Source: Spirochaetales bacterium UBA1265 (GTDB taxonomy: Bacteria; Spirochaetota; Spirochaetia; Sphaerochaetales; Sphaerochaetaceae). Taken from it: 5,993 nucleotides of DNA. Below the pieces are notes generated by a model. It searched no databases, was not told where the DNA came from, and saw only the letters and a program-made list of their open reading frames with translations. Below are positions 1-5,900 of the stretch, piece after piece; the stretch's first letter is position 1; each line of letters begins with the position of its first letter. A program made the translations under genes and the position numbers. The stretch is taken from NCBI GenBank assembly GCA_002308475.1, contig DBVL01000072.1:10133-16125 (forward strand). Reading direction: 5' to 3'.

Positions 1-218
1 CCTGTAGTGAAGACCGGCAACCCTATAACCCCCAGAAACAGATATAGGCAAACGGCCTCGAGTGAAAGCATGGATGGCAGGCAGAGGGAAGAGAGAATAA
101 CGAACAATGTCTGTAGTGTTACCGGCACCGGAGGCAACGGGATCCTGATGAAGGCTCCCGCGCTTATCAATGCAGTGAACATGGCAACGAGGATAATCCT
201 GATCAGAGACTTTCTCAT
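1..218 (-). CDS. bioY: BioY family biotin transporter S component, N-terminal part (cut by window edge)
   Basis: Reading leftwards from an ATG at 218, the frame stays open for 72 codons and runs off at base 1, so only the N-terminal part (roughly 40% of a usual 180-200 residue protein) is present. BioY is the membrane-embedded substrate-binding subunit of energy-coupling-factor biotin importers, working with EcfT and EcfA ATPases or alone at low rate. The sequence shows a short basic N-terminus (MRKSLIR), a hydrophobic helix at about 5-24, then the family signature at about 21-38, including IRIPLPPVPVTLQT, and a second hydrophobic stretch from 39 including LGVIGLPVF at 62-70. The ATG overlaps the mscL stop (ATGA), and no strong Shine-Dalgarno is visible before it, so translation is probably coupled to mscL. 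The family call is firm; the missing C-terminus and the transporter partners cannot be seen. Confidence 0.88.
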   Translation of the reverse strand, partial: MRKSLIRIILVAMFTALISAGAFIRIPLPPVPVTLQTLFVILSSLCLPSMLSLEAVCLYLFLGVIGLPVFTT

Positions 219-682
219 TTTGTTGTCTTTTTCTGTTCTTTAAGAAGTCCTACTATCTCTTTAAGCAGGGCAGTATTCTCTGATTCTGTTTTCACAGCAG
301 CTGCTTTCTCTTCTGCCTTCTTCTCCTGTTCAAGCTTCTGCTGCAGGTCATTTATCTTGTTCATGCCCTTTACTATCAGGAACATGACAAAGGCTGTAAT
401 GACAAACTCAATTGTTTTCTGGATGACCAAACCGTATCTGATTGCAACTTCAGCTGCCTCTCCTGCCGCCGGTGTGAGGATTATCCTGAGATCACTGAGA
501 TCCACATTTCCCAGCAGTGTTCCGAGAAGCGGGTTAAGGATTCCCTGAACTATTGAAGTCACAATTGCGTTGAAAGATGCACCGAGGACTATACCTACGG
601 CCATTTCAATCACGTTTCCGCGAAGGGCAAATTTCTTGAATTCGGCAAAGAAACCTTTCGTCTTTTCGATTTTTTTGTCCAT
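215..682 (-). CDS. mscL: Large-conductance mechanosensitive channel MscL
   Basis: The 155-residue product is an MscL channel of the inner membrane, a homopentamer that opens under extreme membrane tension to release solutes on hypo-osmotic shock. It shows the amphipathic N-terminal segment (about 11-20, FFAEFKKFAL), the signature RGNVIEMAVGIVLGASFN at 21-38 that starts the pore-lining TM1 (about 22-50), a periplasmic loop at about 55-84, TM2 at about 85-107 (VIQKTIEFVITAFVMFLIVKG region) and the C-terminal bundle helix ending NTALLKEIVGLLKEQ (136-150). A charged Lys/Glu/Ala linker at about 112-135 makes it slightly longer than the 136-residue E. coli protein. The ATG at 682 has AGGAGG (complement of 690-695) 7 bases upstream. 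Its stop overlaps the ATG of bioY. It is divergent from the ROK-type regulator gene, with which it shares a 77-base control region. Confidence 0.96.
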   Translation of the reverse strand: MDKKIEKTKGFFAEFKKFALRGNVIEMAVGIVLGASFNAIVTSIVQGILNPLLGTLLGNVDLSDLRIILTPAAGEAAEVAIRYGLVIQKTIEFVITAFVMFLIVKGMNKINDLQQKLEQEKKAEEKAAAVKTESENTALLKEIVGLLKEQKKTTK

Positions 683-702
683 ATTTGTTCCTCCTGTTTT
701 AA

Positions 703-731
703 ACTTTACGCTTCTTTACGCTTTTTGCCAA
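703..731 (-). promoter_or_regulatory. Candidate sigma-70-type promoter for mscL-bioY
   Basis: Read on the minus strand, TTGGCA (complement of 726-731, 5 of 6 matches to TTGACA) is followed after 17 bases by TAAAGT (complement of 703-708, 4 of 6 to TATAAT). Transcription would start near 696, just before the AGGAGG ribosome-binding site, giving a very short leader. The spacing is ideal but the -10 match is modest, so this is a prediction from consensus only. Confidence 0.4.
704..723. repeat. Perfect tandem 10-base repeat in the mscL/regulator divergent gap
   Basis: CTTTACGCTT occurs twice back to back, at 704-713 and 714-723, with no mismatch. The period is about one helical turn, so a protein could read both copies from the same DNA face. 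The copies cover the predicted mscL -10 and spacer and the predicted -35 of the opposite regulator gene. An operator for the adjacent ROK-type protein is one possible reading, and chance or slippage another. Confidence 0.6.
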
Positions 732-743
732 CCGTAATATATT
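715..743 (+). promoter_or_regulatory. Candidate sigma-70-type promoter for the ROK-type regulator
   Basis: TTTACG at 715-720 (4 of 6 to TTGACA) and TATATT at 738-743 (5 of 6 to TATAAT) are 17 bases apart, placing a start near 750 and a leader of about 10 bases. The -35 element lies inside the second copy of the 10-base tandem repeat, so binding there would affect both this promoter and the divergent mscL promoter. This is a consensus-based prediction. Confidence 0.4.
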
Positions 744-750
744 TATAGCA

Positions 751-756
751 GAGGTG
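751..756 (+). promoter_or_regulatory. Ribosome-binding site that sets the regulator start at 760
   Basis: GAGGTG at 751-756 matches the 16S anti-Shine-Dalgarno. Its GAGG core ends 5 bases before the ATG at 760. The in-frame GTG at 754 lies inside this motif and has no site of its own, so ATG 760 is the better start. Confidence 0.6.
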
Positions 757-759
757 GAT

Positions 760-1797
760 ATGAAACTTAGCCAGCCCAACAGCGCCAGAATAATAAACAC
801 TGCAAGGGTCTTAAGTGCCCTTAGAAATACAAGGGGCCTCTCCAGAGCAGAGATGGCAAGGATCCTTGGTCTTAACAAGGTCTCAACAGGAGAGATAGTG
901 GACTCTCTTCTTGAAAGAGGTCTTGTCAGGGAGAAGGGGAAGCTGGAGTCTGCCAACGGCAGAAGGGCTACGGAACTTGAGCTGGCAGGAGACTCGGCTT
1001 TTGTTCTGGCTGTGCACTTCGGGCTAAGATTCACGGAGACCGCTTTGTGTTCTCTGGATGGGAGCATCTTGAAAATGGAGCGTCTTCCTTCTGATTTTTC
1101 AGAATCTGAAGAGAGCTTCTTTGCCGCTGTAATCAAGAGCTGCCTCAGGGCTTCCAAACTTGTCAGTGATGAGAAGATAGCAGGGATAGGTCTTTCCTCA
1201 GATGTGGAGTTCATAAATGACGGAAAGGCGGAGAACCTGAAGAAGAGCCTTGAGAAGTTTCTGAAGAAGGAAGTTGTTTCAGAAGAGACCTCAAGTGCAC
1301 TGATAGCTGCAGAGAAGGCAGCTAATGAGAAAATGGAGAGTTCGAACAACCTTCTCTATCTGAACTGGGGAGATACTTTAGAACTGTCCATTTACTCAAG
1401 AGGGGTAGTCGCAGGGACATCGGCCGAATTCGGCCATATCATGGTTTCAAATGACGGGGACCTGGAGTCTGTCTGTTCCATCCATGCCATCTCGGGAACG
1501 CATGAGGCCCACTTCAAAGATATCTGGGACAAGGTGGATCCGGGTAGGCTTCAGATGCTTGCAAAGGCGTTGAGGACAGCTTCGAAGGTGACGGGGATAA
1601 ACCGTGTGATCATAGGCGGAGAAGGGTCAACCATTCCTGATGAGAGGCTTTCTGTTCTGAATTCCGCGTGTCCGAATATGAGCATGGAGGCTTCCGTTCT
1701 TGGGGATAAGGCACTGCTACGTGGTGCTTGTGAGCTTGCTCTTGACCGTTTCTTCTTCATGGGTAGCCTTCTGGATGGCGTAAAAGACTGGATATAA
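760..1797 (+). CDS. ROK/NagC-type transcriptional regulator with a degenerate sugar-kinase domain
   Basis: The 345-residue protein has an N-terminal winged helix-turn-helix at about 11-60 (SRAEMARILGLNKVSTGEIV lies at 28-47), then NGRRATEL, the usual junction to a ROK domain at about 80-335. ROK repressors bind a sugar or sugar phosphate in this domain. ROK landmarks are recognisable but altered. The ATP-loop position reads VHFGLRFTETAL (85-96) without the usual DxGxT. The catalytic Asn-Asp position reads EET (175-177). AExGH is kept at 222-226. The CxCGxxGC zinc motif is reduced to one Cys (239) before GTHEA (246-250). GGEGS (286-290) matches the C-terminal Gly motif. I infer a DNA-binding regulator without kinase activity and perhaps without zinc. 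Its ligand and targets are unknown; divergent mscL-bioY and its own gene are positional candidates. htpG follows 63 bases downstream. Confidence 0.8.
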   Translation: MKLSQPNSARIINTARVLSALRNTRGLSRAEMARILGLNKVSTGEIVDSLLERGLVREKGKLESANGRRATELELAGDSAFVLAVHFGLRFTETALCSLDGSILKMERLPSDFSESEESFFAAVIKSCLRASKLVSDEKIAGIGLSSDVEFINDGKAENLKKSLEKFLKKEVVSEETSSALIAAEKAANEKMESSNNLLYLNWGDTLELSIYSRGVVAGTSAEFGHIMVSNDGDLESVCSIHAISGTHEAHFKDIWDKVDPGRLQMLAKALRTASKVTGINRVIIGGEGSTIPDERLSVLNSACPNMSMEASVLGDKALLRGACELALDRFFFMGSLLDGVKDWI

Positions 1798-1799
1798 GG

Positions 1800-1828
1800 T
1801 TGTCGAGTTGCCTCAAATTAAGTATCTT
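1800..1828 (+). promoter_or_regulatory. Candidate promoter for htpG
   Basis: TTGTCG (1800-1805, 4 of 6 to TTGACA) and TATCTT (1823-1828, 4 of 6 to TATAAT) are spaced by exactly 17 bases in the 63-base gap before htpG. The match is weak, so htpG might also be read from the upstream regulator gene or by an alternative sigma factor. Confidence 0.3.
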
Positions 1829-1843
1829 AGTTCTGTTCTAAGA
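1825..1843. promoter_or_regulatory. Inverted repeat (hairpin or operator) just upstream of htpG
   Basis: TCTTAG (1825-1830) and CTAAGA (1838-1843) are perfect 6-base arms around a 7-base centre. The left arm overlaps the predicted -10, and the right arm ends 8 bases before the GGAGG (1852-1856) of htpG. An outer pair, TTGTC (1800-1804) and GACAA (1842-1846), is also complementary and would compete for part of the same bases. There is no T-run after it, so it is not a typical terminator. It does not match CIRCE (TTAGCACTC-N9-GAGTGCTAA). It could be a repressor site or an mRNA fold affecting translation. Confidence 0.45.
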
Positions 1844-1860
1844 CAAGTTTTGGAGGCGAA

Positions 1861-3705
1861 ATGGAACACAAACAGTTTAAGACAGAGGTTTCCGACCTTC
1901 TGCATCTTATTATTCATTCACTTTATTCACACAAGGAAATTTTTTTGAGAGAGCTTGTCTCAAATGCCTCTGATGCATTGGACAAACTCAGATACAAATC
2001 CCTGCTGGAAAACTTCTCCACAGATGAGATGAGGATTGATATTAGTTTCACCGAGGGCGATAAGAGGACTCTTACCATCTCAGATAATGGAATAGGCATG
2101 ACTCATGATGAGCTTTCTGAGAATCTGGGAACAATAGCCCATTCAGGAACCAAGAGATTCCTTGCAAACCTCACAGAGGAACAGAAGAGTGACAGCAACC
2201 TCATTGGCCAGTTCGGTGTAGGTTTCTACGCAGCTTTCATGGTCGCAGACAAGGTTGAGGTTGTCTCAAAAGCCTGGGGAAGCGACAAGGCCTACAAGTG
2301 GGTAAGCGACGGTAAGGAAAAGTACACCATAGATGAGGCCGAGAGGGAGAAAAACGGAACCACAATCACCCTCTACCTCAATGATGAAGGCAAGGAATAT
2401 GCTTCCCGATGGCAGATTGAGAACCTTATCAAGCAGTACAGCGATCACATAGCCTATCCTATCTATCTTGCTTATGACCAGAACACTTATGATGATAAGT
2501 ACAATGTCACCGGTACTGAACATAAGGAAGAGAAGATAAACAGTGCTTCAGCTCTCTGGAGAAGAAGTAAGAGTGAGCTCAAGGAAGAGGACTACAATGA
2601 CTTCTACAAGAACACCTCTTATGACTCTGAGAACCCGCTTTTCTATATTCATACAAAGGCTGAGGGTGCAACTGAATACACTACACTTTTCTTCATTCCT
2701 GCCAAGGCTCCGTTTGATATGTACCATTCGGACTACAAGAGTGGCGTGAAACTCTATGTTAGACGTGTGTTCATTACAGATGACGACAAGGAGATTCTTC
2801 CAACCTATCTGCGTTTTGTCCGCGGTGTGATTGACAGTGAGGATCTTCCTCTTAACGTCTCCCGTGAGATTCTTCAGCAGAACAAGGTCATGTCTGCAAT
2901 CAGGACTGCTTCCGTCAAGAAGCTTCTTGGAGAGTTTAAGAAAATCTCAGAGCAGAATCCTGAGCTCTATACAAAGTTCATTGAGCAGTACAACAGACCG
3001 CTTAAGGAAGGCCTCTATCAGGACTATGCAAACCGTGAGGACCTATTGGAACTTGTCCGCTTCAAGAGTTCCGCTGTTGACGGATTTACCTCCCTTGCCC
3101 AGTACAAGGAGAGGATGAAGTCAGATCAGAAGAGCATCTACTATATAACCGGAGCAGGAGAGGAGACTCTGAAGAATTCTCCGCTTCTTACTTCCTACAA
3201 GGAGAAGGGCTATGAGGTCCTTCTCATGACTGATGATATAGATGAATTTGTGATTGGCTCTTTGGGCAAGTACAAGGATCTGGAACTGAAGGCTGTCAAC
3301 AAGACAGATGCCATGGATGACTTCTCAGACAAGAAAAAGCCGGAGAAGGAAGACAAGAAGGTTGCAGAGAAGATAAAGAAGGCTCTTGGAGACAAGGTCA
3401 AGGATGTTAAGGTTTCCACCCGTCTTTCCGGTGTTTCTGCAGTTGTTGTAGCAGATTCAAATGATCCTACTGTTCAGATGCAGCAGATCCTCAAGGCCAT
3501 GGGCCAGTCCGATATGCCTGAGAGTGCTCCTGTTCTGGAGATAAACACAGATGATCCGTTTGTTAAGAAGATAGCTGATTCTGAGGACGAGAAGTTTGTT
3601 TCCGATGCTTCTTCCGTTCTTCTTGATCAGGCTCTTCTTTCAGAGGGTGTCATGCCGAAAAATCCGTCTGAGTTTGCTATCAGACTTCACTCTCTTCTGG
3701 TATAA
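1861..3705 (+). CDS. htpG: Molecular chaperone HtpG (bacterial Hsp90)
   Basis: This full-length 614-residue protein is a cytosolic ATP-dependent Hsp90 chaperone, a homodimer that acts on late folding intermediates with DnaK. The N-terminal GHKL ATPase domain (about 1-215) has [20 protein letters not shown] (19-38), with the catalytic Glu 31 and Mg/ATP Asn 35, then DNGIGM (75-80), the lid Gly motif GQFGVGF (116-122) and GTTITLYL (166-173). The middle domain (about 230-480) carries [11 protein letters not shown] (329-339), whose Arg 335 corresponds to the Arg that contacts the ATP gamma-phosphate. A Lys/Glu-rich stretch (about 488-515) leads to the C-terminal dimerisation domain. There is no MEEVD tail, as expected for bacteria. 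The ATG at 1861 has GGAGG 4 bases upstream, slightly close. rlmE starts 9 bases after the stop. A small inverted repeat precedes the gene. Confidence 0.98.
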
Positions 3706-3706
3706 T
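3698..3706 (+). promoter_or_regulatory. Exact extended -10 sequence overlapping the htpG stop, upstream of rlmE
   Basis: TGGTATAAT fits the extended -10 consensus TGNTATAAT with no mismatch. No good -35 stands 16-18 bases upstream, but extended -10 promoters can work without one. Transcription would begin at about 3712-3714, directly before the rlmE ATG at 3715. It overlaps the last two htpG sense codons and the stop, so it could arise by chance. Confidence 0.35.
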
Positions 3707-3714
3707 CATTTCTG

Positions 3715-4314
3715 ATGGCTACAAGCAGAAGAGATACAGCAGATTCTTATACTCAACGCGCGCACAGGGAAGGTTACCCTGCGCGCAGTGTTTATAAACT
3801 TGAGGAAATCCAGCTGCAGAACAGGATAGTCAAACCCGGAGACACTGTCTTGGATGTGGGTGCGGCTCCTGGCAGCTGGACTCTCTTTACACACAGGGAG
3901 CTTTTAAAGGGTAACGGCACCATAGTGGCTGTAGATCTTAACCCGTTGCGTCTTAATCCGGTTCCTCCTACGGTTGTGGAATACACGGGAGACGCTTTTT
4001 CTCCTGAAATCCGTGAAAAGCTCATTTCCCATGGCCCGTTTGATGCCATCATCAGTGATGCGGCTCCCATGACCACAGGGAACAGGACCGTTGACACTTC
4101 CCGCAGCGAGTGGCTGGCCGAGCAGGTTCTCTTTCTGGCAACAGAGCACCTTAAGGTTCACGGGAACCTGGTAATCAAGATTTTTCAGGGTGGTGGCCAG
4201 CAGGAGCTTCTTCTTCAGATGAGAAAACTCTTTTCCAAGGCAAAGACCCTCAAACCCAAGGCCTGCCGTAACGACAGCTTTGAAACCTATCTCATAGGGC
4301 TGGATAAGAAATAA
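3715..4314 (+). CDS. rlmE: 23S rRNA (uridine-2'-O)-methyltransferase RlmE/FtsJ family
   Basis: The 199-residue protein is a Rossmann-fold SAM-dependent methyltransferase of the RrmJ/FtsJ family, which methylates the 2'-OH of U2552 (E. coli numbering) in the 23S A-loop and promotes 50S assembly; in E. coli it is heat-induced. The SAM-binding motif DVGAAPGSW is at 47-55. All four members of the K-D-K-E catalytic tetrad are placed as in E. coli: Lys 28 (YKLEE), Asp 115 (SDAAP), Lys 155 (VIKIFQGG) and Glu 190 (SFETYL). The usual bacterial SDMAP reads SDAAP. The N-terminus starts close to the conserved DSYTQRAHREGYPARSVYKL, so ATG 3715 is right or nearly so, but no Shine-Dalgarno precedes it. Translation may be coupled to htpG, whose stop lies 9 bases upstream, or start on a nearly leaderless mRNA. 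The gene is convergent with the WYL regulator, with no clear terminator between them. Confidence 0.93.
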   Translation: MATSRRDTADSYTQRAHREGYPARSVYKLEEIQLQNRIVKPGDTVLDVGAAPGSWTLFTHRELLKGNGTIVAVDLNPLRLNPVPPTVVEYTGDAFSPEIREKLISHGPFDAIISDAAPMTTGNRTVDTSRSEWLAEQVLFLATEHLKVHGNLVIKIFQGGGQQELLLQMRKLFSKAKTLKPKACRNDSFETYLIGLDKK

Positions 4315-4342
4315 TAAGCATATTCAAGGAAAATGTTTGACT

Positions 4343-5347
4343 TCAGAGTCGGCTATTGTATCTGCTGGCTCCTTCTTGAAGCTTTTTGCATGTTTCTTTC
4401 GCAAGCCATTCCGGTTCAAGAACTGTAATATGTGGTGTTCTCTTAAGGATGTAACGCTGCACATCAAACTTTGTGCGGGTAGTGGCAGTCATGATTGTTC
4501 CTTCTTCAACATCTTGAAACGCTACTTTTTTTGGCGGCCATTTCTTCTCTTTCTCATATGGAGCCTGATATGGGTCAATCAGCAACTTCACCTGATAAGG
4601 CTCGGTCTCGCAGCTGATTCCAAAGGGATCAGAGAGTAGGTCTTTAAGAAGAGCCATGTCGCAAGAAGGTTTGCTACCCAAGGGGCTTCCGTTAATCTTA
4701 ATAATTCGGTCCACGGCCAGCATACGGATCTCTTCATCTTTGTTGTATCCATACACATACGGGTTGCGGTGCGAGATGAAAACAAGAAGAGGATAGAAGA
4801 CAGTATCATATGTACTGTCCGGTGTTATTTTGTGATAGGTCAGTTCAAGCCATGTCTTATCAGCAATTGATTTGAGCAGAAGGTTGATTTTCTTGCTCAA
4901 ATCTTTGTTCTCAACATTCTTTGCTAAGACTGTCTGAGCATTGATAATCGGGACTGGTTCATTTGCTCCGTATTTAATCAGCGCCCCTCGTTCTGATGCC
5001 ATTAGTGCAAGCTTGTTGAACAATCTTTTTGCCTGTATTTCCAATGCAGGGGTCATGTCTGCGCTTCCCATAAGCATTTTGAATACAGCTGCATCTTCTT
5101 CCGTGAAAGTCATGTCCGGAAGATAAAAATCAGCCCTTGAATACGAGAGGATTTTATATCTCAGGATTTTTCCATTGTCCGGATCCGGCTCACTGTAAAG
5201 AGGGAACATGAAGGTCAGTTCTCTAAGCCTGTTTCTTGCAGTTTTCACATCTTTACCAAGAGAACGGGCCATTTCGTAGATGGTCGCACCTTGAGAACGG
5301 CAGATAAGACGAGTCATGACTATGTATTCGGGGAGATGATCACTCAT
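4343..5347 (-). CDS. WYL-domain transcriptional regulator (HTH-WYL-WCX)
   Basis: The 334-residue protein has the layout of WYL-family regulators. A helix-turn-helix lies at about 8-45 (GATIYEMARSLGKDVKTARN at 20-39), a helical linker at about 80-160, a WYL domain at about 165-218, and a C-terminal WCX-like domain at about 250-330 (from YQVKLLIDP to LEPEWLAKETCKKL). In the WYL domain, WLELTYHKI, FYPLLVF and the basic RMLAVDRIIKI (208-218) fit the family, but the name-giving W-Y-L reads PYV (196-198). WYL domains are thought to sense nucleic acid or nucleotide ligands. The specific target is unknown, but the divergent NUDIX gene 85 bases away is the obvious candidate. ATG 5347 is the only usable start before an in-frame TAA three codons further out. 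The nearest Shine-Dalgarno, AAGAGGTG, is unusually far from it. Confidence 0.85.
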   Translation of the reverse strand: MSDHLPEYIVMTRLICRSQGATIYEMARSLGKDVKTARNRLRELTFMFPLYSEPDPDNGKILRYKILSYSRADFYLPDMTFTEEDAAVFKMLMGSADMTPALEIQAKRLFNKLALMASERGALIKYGANEPVPIINAQTVLAKNVENKDLSKKINLLLKSIADKTWLELTYHKITPDSTYDTVFYPLLVFISHRNPYVYGYNKDEEIRMLAVDRIIKINGSPLGSKPSCDMALLKDLLSDPFGISCETEPYQVKLLIDPYQAPYEKEKKWPPKKVAFQDVEEGTIMTATTRTKFDVQRYILKRTPHITVLEPEWLAKETCKKLQEGASRYNSRL

Positions 5348-5360
5348 GGAAAAATCTTAA

Positions 5361-5368
5361 CACCTCTT
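5361..5368 (-). promoter_or_regulatory. Distant ribosome-binding site of the WYL regulator
   Basis: On the minus strand AAGAGGTG (complement of 5361-5368) is a good anti-16S match, but its GAGG core is 15 bases from the ATG at 5347, beyond the usual 5-10. No closer purine-rich site and no in-frame upstream start exist, so initiation may be weak. Confidence 0.45.
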
Positions 5369-5416
5369 AATTTGCTGGGAAAGGTTTTTTCACACCAGAT
5401 GGTTAATCTTTAAGAG
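5364..5416. repeat. 7-base inverted repeat framing the WYL/NUDIX divergent gap
   Basis: CTCTTAA (5364-5370) and TTAAGAG (5410-5416) are perfect complements 39 bases apart. Read outward, each divergent gene therefore has TTAAGAG next to its ribosome-binding site. A smaller imperfect palindrome, ACCAGATGGT, sits between them at 5394-5403. The arms could form a symmetric regulator site, or the likeness may come only from both sides being purine-rich leaders. Confidence 0.35.
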
Positions 5417-5432
5417 AAAGGAGGAGGGAAGC

Positions 5433-5882
5433 ATGAAGATCAGGAGCTACAAAGGTGCAGGAGTGTTTCTCATAAGGTATGAAAATGACCGATTTGAAGT
5501 ACTTCTCGGAAAGCGATCAATCAAACAGGGGTATGGCACATGGTCAATTCCCGGGGGAGCCATGGAAAAGAGGGATGCTTCTTTTCAGGATTGTGCTTTC
5601 AGGGAACTGAAAGAAGAGACTGGGATTGTTCTGAAATATACCCAGCATAAAGTTCTGGGAAGATGTATAAAGAGTGTTCCGTTCTTCCACTGGCATACAT
5701 ACATAGTTTTTATGTGGGGAAATAAAACGGACATGTATCCAGATGAGTTTTCTGAATTAGCATGGATACCTTTTGAGGAAGTAAACACCTATAAGCTGTA
5801 CATCAGTCTTGGATGGGAGATGAGAGCTGCAAAAAAACTGTTGAGAAAGCAAAAGGTTGAGATTGAAAAACTGCAATTTTAA
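5433..5882 (+). CDS. NUDIX hydrolase family protein
   Basis: The 149-residue cytosolic protein is a complete single-domain NUDIX hydrolase, a Mg-dependent family cleaving nucleoside diphosphates linked to another moiety. The fold is clear: GAGVFLIRYENDRFEVLLGKR (8-28) gives the first strands, WSIPGG (37-42) leads into the NUDIX box, and the catalytic core RELKEETGI (57-65) is intact, with metal-ligand Glu 58, 61 and 62. Compared with GX5EX7REUXEEXGU, the box has one extra residue and Asp 48 in place of the first Glu. FSELAWIPFEEV (106-117) is the usual C-terminal strand and turn. The substrate cannot be told from sequence; MutT-like cleaning, nucleotide-sugar or signalling substrates are all possible. 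The start has AAAGGAGG (5417-5424) 8 bases upstream. The gene is divergent from the WYL regulator and 18 bases ahead of an unknown gene, probably in one operon. Confidence 0.9.
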   Translation: MKIRSYKGAGVFLIRYENDRFEVLLGKRSIKQGYGTWSIPGGAMEKRDASFQDCAFRELKEETGIVLKYTQHKVLGRCIKSVPFFHWHTYIVFMWGNKTDMYPDEFSELAWIPFEEVNTYKLYISLGWEMRAAKKLLRKQKVEIEKLQF

Positions 5883-5888
5883 TTGGAC

Positions 5889-5893
5889 GGAGG
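5889..5893 (+). promoter_or_regulatory. Ribosome-binding site of the last, truncated gene
   Basis: GGAGG at 5889-5893 lies 7 bases before the ATG at 5901 and within the 18-base gap after the NUDIX stop. It is the main support for calling a gene from such a short visible frame. Confidence 0.65.
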
Positions 5894-5900
5894 CTTTGTT

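Noticed and set aside
7..243. Open frame on the plus strand over the bioY and mscL ends
   Set aside because: It is antisense to the unmistakable BioY signature and the mscL C-terminus, and its product has no family features.
754..756. GTG as start of the ROK-type regulator
   Set aside because: It lies inside the GAGGTG motif that serves the ATG at 760, and no other ribosome-binding site precedes it.
699..1349. Long open frame (216 codons) on the minus strand opposite the ROK-type regulator
   Set aside because: The plus-strand frame shows a clear wHTH and ROK landmarks with a ribosome-binding site. The antisense product is Ser/Phe/Leu-rich with no recognisable motif, typical of a shadow frame.
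1798..1860. CIRCE/HrcA operator before htpG
   Set aside because: No TTAGCACTC or GAGTGCTAA half-site is present; the inverted repeat there has different arms and spacing.
3792..4161. Minus-strand open frames of 85-101 codons inside rlmE
   Set aside because: They are shadows of a gene whose SAM motif and K-D-K-E tetrad are all intact on the plus strand.
4339..4350. Small inverted repeat GACT-TCAG-AGTC between rlmE and the WYL gene as a terminator
   Set aside because: The stem is only 4 base pairs and has no T-run on either strand, so it does not look like an intrinsic terminator.
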